A program made the translations under genes and the position numbers. A stretch of 64,000 bases of DNA from Spirulina sp034932185. Lineage in GTDB: Bacteria > Cyanobacteriota > Cyanobacteriia > Cyanobacteriales > Spirulinaceae. The notes under the pieces are model-generated. The model was not told where the DNA came from. It was given only the letters and a program-made list of their open reading frames with translations, and did not search any database. Location: contig NZ_JAYGHW010000002.1 of NCBI RefSeq assembly GCF_034932185.1, forward strand, positions 1-64,000, read 5' to 3'. Position 1 is the first letter of the stretch. The number at the start of each line of letters is the position of its first letter. Below, piece after piece: positions 57,937 to 64,000 of the stretch.

Positions 57937-58548
57937 TTAATCGTCGTACATCCGGGCTTCAATGGCTTCGGGGTATTCCTCGCAGTACTCCTCAAAGTGA
58001 GTTTTCACCAGTTTTTTCGCCCGCTGGTGGGCTGACTCGGCTTGGAGTTCCTCCACAATGTCCCAAGCCGCAGCACATTCCGGGGAGGAAACGCCTTTTT
58101 CGGCACAAAGAGCACGGGCTTTATCCCGGGCCGCCACAATTTCCGCCTCTAAGGATAGGGCTTTCGGTTTTTCGACAAAATCGCCCTTTTGGAGAATATC
58201 CGTGATTGAGACAATTCCCACAAGCTTGTCTTGAATCACTGGCGCACGGCGAATCCCGGTATTGGCGAAGAGGCGAGCCACATATTCCACCGCTAGATCC
58301 GGGTTAATCACAATGCAGGGCTTGGTCATAATTTCAAACACCCGCACCTGTTTTGGGTCAGTACCATAGGCGGTTACTTTGTAAACCACATCGGTTTCCG
58401 TCACCATCCCATAGGCATCTTCCTCAGTGCGGCGATCGACAATTAAGGCCCGCAGACCCTTTTTTTTCATGAGCTTTACCGCCTCGGCAACGGTGGCAGA
58501 GCCACGGATTGTGACAACATCGGTGGTCATGATTTCAGAGGCTTTCAT
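57937..58548 (-). CDS. CBS-CP12 fusion protein
   Basis: A protein of 203 residues from the ATG at 58548 (MKASEIMTTDVVTIRGSATV), preceded by GAGGAA. Two CBS motifs (about 1-60 and 70-130; LRALIVDRRTEEDAYGMVTE, TGIRRAPVIQDKLVGIVSIT) form a Bateman module that binds adenine nucleotides. The C-terminal ~65 residues are CP12-like: CAEKGVSSPECAAAWDIVEE and LQAESAHQRAKKL keep the N-terminal Cys pair and the AWDXVEELQ core that binds phosphoribulokinase. In the C-terminal pair only the first Cys remains (YCEEYPEAIEARMYDD; Ala where the second Cys is expected). Redox regulation through that pair is therefore doubtful. Confidence 0.88.
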   Translation of the reverse strand: MKASEIMTTDVVTIRGSATVAEAVKLMKKKGLRALIVDRRTEEDAYGMVTETDVVYKVTAYGTDPKQVRVFEIMTKPCIVINPDLAVEYVARLFANTGIRRAPVIQDKLVGIVSITDILQKGDFVEKPKALSLEAEIVAARDKARALCAEKGVSSPECAAAWDIVEELQAESAHQRAKKLVKTHFEEYCEEYPEAIEARMYDD

Positions 58549-58751
58549 CAGTTTTTTCCTCGACACTTTACCTATCATTGTTTGCTGGCAACGTCAGCCA
58601 AAGCAAGCAGAATAGACAATTTGCAATATTTTTAGGGGGCGATCGCCCCTTCCACAGATCAGCCCAAGCCACAGACCGCGATATACTGGGTAGTCAGAAA
58701 ATCAAACCGCAGGGCCACCCCCTGTCTAACCGCCACTCACGCCCTGAAATC

Positions 58752-59870
58752 ATGAATTCTGGAATTGATCTGCAAGGCAGTTTTATCCAAACCCTAACCG
58801 AATTTGGACTTCCCCACGATCTCGCCCGTGCCTTTTGGATTCCCCTCCCGATGATCCTGGTGGTGATCGGTGCAGTGGTGGGAGTCCTCGTCACGGTTTG
58901 GCTTGAGCGGAAAGTTTCCGCTGCCGCCCAACAGCGCATCGGCCCGGAATTTGCCGGCCCCCTGGGCGTACTGCAACCCGTCGCTGACGGACTCAAACTC
59001 GTCTTTAAAGAGGATGTTGTCCCCAACAAAGCCGACCCCTGGCTCTTTACCCTTGGCCCGGTGTTGGTGGTGATTCCCGTCATCCTCTCCTACCTGATTG
59101 TCCCCTTCGGTCAAAATCTGCTGATCACCGACCTCAACGTGGGCATTTTCCTCTGGATTTCCCTCTCCAGCATTGCCCCCATCGGCCTGCTGATGTCCGG
59201 CTATTCCTCCAATAATAAATACTCCCTCCTGGGGGGACTCCGGGCAGCGGCGCAATCGATTAGCTATGAAATTCCCTTAGCCCTCGCCGTCCTCGCCGTC
59301 GTGATGATGTCCAACAGCCTCAGCACCATCGATATTGTCGAACAACAATCCGGCTATGGCATCCTCGGCTGGAATATTTGGCGGCAGCCGGTGGGCTTCC
59401 TGATTTTTTGGATTGCCGCCTTGGCGGAATGCGAACGGCTCCCCTTTGACCTCCCGGAAGCCGAGGAAGAAATCGTCGCCGGTTATCAAACGGAATATGC
59501 CGGGATGCGTTTCGCCCTCTTTTATGTCGGCTCCTATATCAACCTCGTGCTATCAGCGTTGATTGTCGCCATCCTTTACCTAGGCGGTTGGGAATTTCCC
59601 ATTCCCCTTGACCAATTGGCGGGCTGGATCGGGGTTAGTGAAACTACCCCTTGGCTCCAGGTGATCACCGCTTCCTTGGGCATCATCATGACGATTCTCA
59701 AGGCTTACCTCCTGGTGTTTCTCGCAGTTTTACTGCGCTGGACACTGCCCCGGGTGCGCATTGACCAACTCCTTGATCTGGGTTGGAAATTTTTGCTGCC
59801 GGTGGCCTTGGTGAATTTGCTGTTAACCGCAGCCCTGAAACTCGTTTTCCCCTTTGCCTTTGGGGGCTAA
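58752..59870 (+). CDS. ndhA: NAD(P)H-quinone oxidoreductase subunit 1
   Basis: A membrane subunit of 372 residues from the ATG at 58752 (MNSGIDLQGSFIQTL); the frame is open upstream. Eight to nine helices; VTVWLERKVSAAAQQRIGP, QPVADGLKLVFKEDVVPNKA, AAQSISYEIPLALAVLAVVM and ERLPFDLPEAEEEIVAGYQT are NdhA/NuoH landmarks around the quinone channel. Part of the thylakoid NDH-1 complex in cyclic electron flow, respiration and CO2 uptake. First gene of ndhA-I-G-E. Confidence 0.96.
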   Translation: MNSGIDLQGSFIQTLTEFGLPHDLARAFWIPLPMILVVIGAVVGVLVTVWLERKVSAAAQQRIGPEFAGPLGVLQPVADGLKLVFKEDVVPNKADPWLFTLGPVLVVIPVILSYLIVPFGQNLLITDLNVGIFLWISLSSIAPIGLLMSGYSSNNKYSLLGGLRAAAQSISYEIPLALAVLAVVMMSNSLSTIDIVEQQSGYGILGWNIWRQPVGFLIFWIAALAECERLPFDLPEAEEEIVAGYQTEYAGMRFALFYVGSYINLVLSALIVAILYLGGWEFPIPLDQLAGWIGVSETTPWLQVITASLGIIMTILKAYLLVFLAVLLRWTLPRVRIDQLLDLGWKFLLPVALVNLLLTAALKLVFPFAFGG

Positions 59871-59904
59871 CTCTCATTGTTGTTGTTGATTTACCCGAAA
59901 ACCC

Positions 59905-60516
59905 ATGTTTAACTTTCTCAAACAAGTCGGGGACTATGCTAAAGATGCTGCCCAAGCAGCGAAGTATATTGGTCAAGGCCTATCCGTCACCTTTGACCAT
60001 ATGCAGCGGCGGCCGGTCACGGTGCAGTACCCTTACGAAAAATTAATTCCCTCCGAACGGTATCGCGGCCGGATTCACTACGAATTTGATAAGTGCATTT
60101 CCTGTGAAGTCTGTGTGCGGGTCTGCCCGATTAACCTGCCCATTGTGGATTGGGAATTTGATAAAACGACGAAAAAGAAGAAACTCAACCATTACAGTAT
60201 TGATTTTGGGGTTTGTATCTTCTGTGGCAACTGTGTGGAATATTGCCCCACCAATTGCCTGTCGATGACGGAGGAGTATGAGTTAGCGGCTTACGATCGC
60301 CACGAACTCAACTACGACAGTGTGGCCCTGGGTCGTCTTCCCTACAAAGTCACCCAAGACCCGATGGTCACGCCATTGCGGGAATTTGCCTATTTGCCTA
60401 AGGGTGAAATGGATCCCCACGACCTTCCCCCCGATGCCCAACGGGCTGGCAAACGTCCGGAGGAACTGGTGGCAGAACTCAAACGCACAACAGTTCCGGC
60501 TCAACCAGAAAGCTAG
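59905..60516 (+). CDS. ndhI: NAD(P)H-quinone oxidoreductase subunit I
   Basis: A 203-residue peripheral subunit that binds two [4Fe-4S] clusters: CISCEVCVRVCPINLP near residue 64 and CIFCGNCVEYCPTNCL near 104. It passes electrons to the quinone site. It starts 34 nt after ndhA in the same operon. Length fits cyanobacterial NdhI. Confidence 0.96.
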   Translation: MFNFLKQVGDYAKDAAQAAKYIGQGLSVTFDHMQRRPVTVQYPYEKLIPSERYRGRIHYEFDKCISCEVCVRVCPINLPIVDWEFDKTTKKKKLNHYSIDFGVCIFCGNCVEYCPTNCLSMTEEYELAAYDRHELNYDSVALGRLPYKVTQDPMVTPLREFAYLPKGEMDPHDLPPDAQRAGKRPEELVAELKRTTVPAQPES

Positions 60517-60625
60517 GGGAGCCAAGGGGCGATCAGCCCTAGCGCAGTGATCGCCCCCTCCAGTCCAACCCTCACCCTGGCCTTCACAACCGCTTTTTAA
60601 GTCCCAAACTCGGAGAACCCTATTC

Positions 60626-61228
60626 GTGAATCTCGCCGCAGACCTTCAACTGATTTCCTTTGTTGTCCTTGGGGTTGCCATGATTGCCGCTGCCCTAGGG
60701 GTTGTCATTCTAGATCAGATTGTTTATTCCGCGTTCCTCCTAGGGGGCGTTTTTTTAAGTATTTCTGGCCTCTATATTTTGCTCAATGCTGATTTTGTGG
60801 CCGCTGCCCAAATTTTGATCTATGTGGGGGCGGTGAACGTCTTAATTTTGTTCGCCATTATGTTGGTGAATAAGCGGGAGGATTTTACGCCTTTGGCGAA
60901 TCGTTGGCTCCGTCAAGGGGCAACAGGGGTGGTTTGTGTGGGGCTATTCATTCTCCTATCAACAATGGTGCTGGCTACGCCTTGGGCGCTGGATAGCACC
61001 ATTGGGATTGAAAATACGGTGGTGCAAATTGGCCGCCATTTCTTCAGTGATTATCTCTTGCCCTTTGAGTTAGCCTCGGTGCTGCTGTTGATGGCGATGG
61101 TGGGGGCGATTATCCTGGCGCGTCGGGATTTTGTGCCTGAAGGCATAGATCCCCTCACCCGTCAAGAAGCCCTAACCTTGCCGGAACGCCCCCGCGAATT
61201 GGCGGGAACTCCGAGCGAGCCGCGATAG
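60626..61228 (+). CDS. ndhG: NAD(P)H-quinone oxidoreductase subunit 6
   Basis: A 200-residue membrane protein with five helices (VVLGVAMIAAALGVVILDQI; LIYVGAVNVLILFAIMLVN; ELASVLLLMAMVGAIILARR). It starts with GTG at 60626, 109 nt after ndhI. Matches NdhG/NuoJ in position and length. Confidence 0.95.
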   Translation: MNLAADLQLISFVVLGVAMIAAALGVVILDQIVYSAFLLGGVFLSISGLYILLNADFVAAAQILIYVGAVNVLILFAIMLVNKREDFTPLANRWLRQGATGVVCVGLFILLSTMVLATPWALDSTIGIENTVVQIGRHFFSDYLLPFELASVLLLMAMVGAIILARRDFVPEGIDPLTRQEALTLPERPRELAGTPSEPR

Positions 61229-61268
61229 CGTACCTATCAACCCTAACCTTCTTATTTTTACGACTCAC

Positions 61269-61346
61269 GATCCCCCCGGCTACGCCGACCCCCTTGATCA
61301 GGGGGTTAATCCAGAAACCCCGCTTATCAAGGGGGCAGGGGGGATC
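61269..61346. repeat. Nested inverted repeats in the ndhG-ndhE spacer
   Basis: Outer arms GATCCCCCC (61269-61277) and GGGGGGATC (61338-61346); inner CCCCC-ttgatca-GGGGG (61289-61305), and a nearby cttatcaaggggg. It lies within the ndh operon, so it may affect ndhE expression by folding in the mRNA. Related GATCCCCCC text recurs after malQ. Confidence 0.6.
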
Positions 61347-61374
61347 CCCCGTCAACCCTTACCCTTCCCCAATC

Positions 61375-61686
61375 ATGGAACTTCAACTGCAATTTTTCTT
61401 GCTTTTAGCTGCTGCCCTCTTTTGCATTGGTATCTATGGTCTAATCACCAGCCGCAACGCCGTGCGCGTCTTAATGTCCGTGGAATTGCTGCTCAATGCC
61501 GTTAACCTGAATTTGATGGGGTTTTCCAACTTCCTCGACCCGGATCAGATTAAAGGCCAGGTGTTTGCGGTGTTTGTGATTACCGTGGCGGCGGCGGAAG
61601 CGGCTGTCGGGTTGGCGATTATTTTGGCCATCTATCGCAATCGCGACACTGTGGATATGGAGCAATTTAATCTCCTGAAGTGGTAG
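61375..61686 (+). CDS. ndhE: NAD(P)H-quinone oxidoreductase subunit 4L
   Basis: A 103-residue protein with three helices, from the ATG at 61375 (MELQLQFFLLLAAALFCIGI). VRVLMSVELLLNAVNLNLMG and AEAAVGLAIILAIYRNRDTV are signatures of NdhE/NuoK, with the buried Glu of MSVELLLN. Last gene of the ndhAIGE cluster. Confidence 0.95.
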   Translation: MELQLQFFLLLAAALFCIGIYGLITSRNAVRVLMSVELLLNAVNLNLMGFSNFLDPDQIKGQVFAVFVITVAAAEAAVGLAIILAIYRNRDTVDMEQFNLLKW

Positions 61687-61874
61687 GCAAGCCTTTGGTT
61701 GCCCTGATGGGCAATCGGAGCGGGGGGATGATTGGCTCTCTCCATGGCTTGGTAGCGGAGGGGCGATCGCCCCTTGCCCCATGACAAGTCAAGAATTACC
61801 CTCATCCCCTTGCGTTCAAAGCTCACAGGCCGTACATTGCTAAGGAATTGCGGTTTTATGGGCTATCCACAACT

Positions 61875-63383
61875 ATGGCATTTTCGCGGCGAGCAAGCGG
61901 TATCTTACTGCATCCCACTTCCCTCCCTGGTCGGTTTGGTATTGGGGATCTGGGCCAAGAGGCCTACCGCTTTGTTGATTTTTTGGTTGAAAGTGGCCAA
62001 CAGGTTTGGCAGGTTTTGCCCTTGGGGCCAACCGGCTATGGCAACTCTCCCTACCTTTGCTATTCTGCCCTGGCCGGCAATCCTCTACTGATCAATTTAG
62101 AATGGCTGGTGGCCGAAAAGTTACTCGCGGCATCGGATTTTGATCACCTCCCGATGTTTAACGCGATTAAGGCGGATTATGAAGGGGCGATCGCCATTAA
62201 AATCCCCCTCCTCCACAAAGCCAGTCAAAATTTTGTCACCAAAGCCACCCCAGAGCGCAAAAAAGAATTTCTGGCCTTTTGTGAAGCTCAAGCCTATTGG
62301 CTCGATGACTATGCCCTGTTTATGGCCATCAAAGGCCAGCAAAACGGGGCCAGTTGGCATCAGTGGGATGAACCCTTAGCTCAACGGGATCCCCAAACCC
62401 TCGCCCAAGTCACCGCCCAACTCAAAAACGAAATTTTCTACCACAAATATATTCAGTCGGAATTTTTCCGCCAATGGTCAACCCTAAAACAATACGCCAA
62501 TGATCATGGTGTAGAAATCTTTGGGGATATTCCTATTTATGTGGCCCATGACAGCGTGGATGTGTGGGCCAATCCGGAAATTTTCTGCCTTGACCCCGAA
62601 ACAAGTGAACCGGCTCAGATGGCCGGTGTGCCGCCGGATTACTTCAGCGAAACTGGTCAACTGTGGGGCAATCCCGTCTACAACTGGGAAGCTTTACAGG
62701 AGACCCATTTTGCTTGGTGGGTACAGCGCATTGAAGGAATGCTCAACTATGTCGATTGGATGCGCATTGACCATTTCCGGGGTTTTGAATCCTTTTGGTC
62801 AGTGCCGGGGGGGGAAACTGTGGCGATTAAGGGTGAATGGGTGAATGCACCGGGAGCCGAGTTTTTTGAAATTCTCAAGGATAAGTTGGGGGACTTGCCC
62901 ATTATTGCTGAGGATTTGGGGGTGATTACACCGGAGGTGGAGGCGTTGCGGGATCAGTTTGGGTTTGCGGGGATGAAGGTGTTGCATTTTGCCTTTGATT
63001 CTGGCCCGGGTAATCCTTTTTTACCCTTTAACCATTCCCTCAATTGTGTGGTTTATAGCGGCACTCATGATAATGACACGACGGTGGGTTGGTTTAATGC
63101 CAGGGATGAGGAGGCCAAACAGCGGGTCTATGACTACTTCGGGGGGGTTCCACCGGAGCCGATTGAATGGGCGATGATTCGCATGGCGATGAGTTCGGTG
63201 GGCCAACTGTCGATCTATCCTTTACAGGATGTTTTGGGGTTGGGTACGGCATCCCGGATGAATATGCCCGGTGCGGCGGAAGGCAATTGGGATTGGCGGT
63301 ATCAAGAATCGATGTTGCGGCCAGAGTTGGGCGATCGCCTCCGCCGTTTAACAGAACTCTACGGCCGATTGCCTCAGGGTTAG
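61875..63383 (+). CDS. malQ: 4-alpha-glucanotransferase
   Basis: A GH77 enzyme of 502 residues from the ATG at 61875 (MAFSRRASGILLHPTSLPGR); a TTG at 61848 is possible. It transfers maltodextrin segments in glycogen/starch metabolism. Motifs: WQVLPLGPTGYGNSPY near residue 48, FGDIPIYVAHDSVDVWANP near 215, RIDHFRGF near 297 (catalytic Asp region), IAEDLGVITPEV near 340 and YSGTHDNDTTVGW near 395. Length is typical. Single gene ended by a strong terminator. Confidence 0.94.
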   Translation: MAFSRRASGILLHPTSLPGRFGIGDLGQEAYRFVDFLVESGQQVWQVLPLGPTGYGNSPYLCYSALAGNPLLINLEWLVAEKLLAASDFDHLPMFNAIKADYEGAIAIKIPLLHKASQNFVTKATPERKKEFLAFCEAQAYWLDDYALFMAIKGQQNGASWHQWDEPLAQRDPQTLAQVTAQLKNEIFYHKYIQSEFFRQWSTLKQYANDHGVEIFGDIPIYVAHDSVDVWANPEIFCLDPETSEPAQMAGVPPDYFSETGQLWGNPVYNWEALQETHFAWWVQRIEGMLNYVDWMRIDHFRGFESFWSVPGGETVAIKGEWVNAPGAEFFEILKDKLGDLPIIAEDLGVITPEVEALRDQFGFAGMKVLHFAFDSGPGNPFLPFNHSLNCVVYSGTHDNDTTVGWFNARDEEAKQRVYDYFGGVPPEPIEWAMIRMAMSSVGQLSIYPLQDVLGLGTASRMNMPGAAEGNWDWRYQESMLRPELGDRLRRLTELYGRLPQG

Positions 63384-63394
63384 GATCCCCCCTG

Positions 63395-63417
63395 CCCCCC
63401 TTGAAAAGGGGGGTTTT
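63395..63417 (+). terminator. Intrinsic terminator after malQ
   Basis: CCCCCC (63395-63400), loop ttgaaaa, GGGGGG (63408-63413), then four T. Stands 12 nt after the malQ stop and also near the end of the convergent porin gene. Confidence 0.8.
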
Positions 63418-63445
63418 GATGATTTATGCCATTTTGCGTCGCTGC

Positions 63446-64000
63446 TTAAAACGAGAACGTGGCCCGCAACGCCCCAATCAGCACCGTATCGTTGTTGGCG
63501 TTATGCCCCGGATTAAACACCGCCACCAAACTGGGTGTAAGTGTGATGTAGTTACTCAACCGCCAGCGATAAAACGCCTCTAGGTGATATGCCCTATCAT
63601 CCCGACCGCCATTAAACGCGGTGCTGCCCGTTTTAAAGAAGCTCGGAATATTCCCCAGCACTTGACCATTGGCGCTTAAATTACTTTCTGTGATGCGGGG
63701 TGGCATACCAAAGAAGATGCCGCCAAAATTCCCCTCGGCAAACAGATCCGGGAACTGCAACGATAGCATCCAATTGTTGGTCTGTACTGAACCGTCGAAA
63801 TTGAGTTGATGGGAGGTCGTCCAGCCTACCCAGCCGCCAAGGGTGACAGCATCGGTAATGGCCCAGTTGGCCGTGATGCCAAAGGCATTGGTTTCGAGAT
63901 CCACACCATTGAGCGACGACACTTGCTCATCACCCAAAAAGGTATTCAAGAAGCCCTGATTTGCACCGGATCGACCATTGAGGAAATAGAGGGCAATATC
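63446..64000 (-). CDS. Outer-membrane porin (iron-uptake/OprB-like), 3' part
   Basis: The C-terminal ~184 residues of a beta-barrel porin; the frame is open to the right edge of the window. Alternating strands such as ITANWAITDAVTLGGWVGWT, YHLEAFYRWRLSNYITLTPS and the ending LIGALRATFSF (terminal Phe, outer-membrane signature) fit cyanobacterial SLH-OprB porins, whose N-terminal SLH domain would lie outside the window. Substrate not determined; recent annotations call this class iron uptake porin. Confidence 0.85.
   Translation of the reverse strand, partial: DIALYFLNGRSGANQGFLNTFLGDEQVSSLNGVDLETNAFGITANWAITDAVTLGGWVGWTTSHQLNFDGSVQTNNWMLSLQFPDLFAEGNFGGIFFGMPPRITESNLSANGQVLGNIPSFFKTGSTAFNGGRDDRAYHLEAFYRWRLSNYITLTPSLVAVFNPGHNANNDTVLIGALRATFSF

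Noticed and set aside
1..64000. tRNA and rRNA genes
   Set aside because: No cloverleaf with a GTTCGANTC-type loop or rRNA-like sequence was recognised by eye; tRNAscan-SE would be decisive.

Overview
The window is a stretch of cyanobacterial chromosome. HIP1 octamers (GCGATCGC) run through most of it. The gene set is also cyanobacterial: an ndhA-ndhI-ndhG-ndhE cluster, a CBS-CP12 protein, a kinase fused to a GUN4 domain, a DesC-type acyl-lipid desaturase, a NarM-type protein, DUF4278 proteins and a beta-barrel porin. The genus cannot be told from the sequence alone. No rRNA, tRNA or CRISPR array was seen.

Layout. 0-4 kb: a broken PIN-domain gene, a small conserved protein, desC and leuA, then a duplicated fragment of the 3' end of murJ. 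4.4-9.7 kb: a three-domain carotenoid-cleavage-type oxygenase, a subtilase and a small orphan gene. 9.9-22 kb: housekeeping and accessory genes, namely a homocysteine-biosynthesis protein next to a WecG-type glycosyltransferase, an AI-2E-type exporter, DUF4278 proteins, egtC-egtB, thrB, a PAS histidine kinase, a Ser/Thr kinase-GUN4 fusion and an ABC ATPase. 22-34.5 kb: polyamine uptake genes potC, potA and potD (no potB here) split by an IS200/IS605 remnant and a PBP2 gene, then deoC, an L,D-transpeptidase, a second AI-2E-type gene, hisIE, an MsbA-like exporter and narM.

34.7-47.7 kb is an AT-rich defence and mobile-element island. It holds a DNA-phosphorothioation-associated methyltransferase, a DUF4007 gene and a 1062-residue ATPase in one operon, a LAGLIDADG homing endonuclease facing an XRE-HNH nuclease across a perfect 28-bp palindrome, a 5' fragment of dndB joined directly to a 3' fragment of a cysteine desulfurase (dndA-like), a PIN toxin remnant cut by a decayed IS630 element, and an antitoxin with a frameshifted PIN toxin. 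The sulfur-insertion genes dndC, dndD and dndE are absent, so this looks like a phosphorothioation locus that has lost its modification core.

47.7-64 kb is core chromosome: murJ, holB coupled to a two-enzyme peptidoglycan hydrolase, two receiver proteins (one without its phosphoacceptor Asp), a DUF1517 protein, an active/inactive M16 peptidase pair, the CBS-CP12 gene, ndhAIGE, malQ and the 3' part of a porin gene.

Other signals that the genes do not explain: a dispersed palindromic repeat at nine sites just after gene ends; two candidate small RNAs with promoter and terminator (about 26.42 kb and 57.79 kb), the second carrying an exact complement of the conserved Yfr1 motif; and the inverted murJ duplication, whose two copies bracket the 4-48 kb segment.
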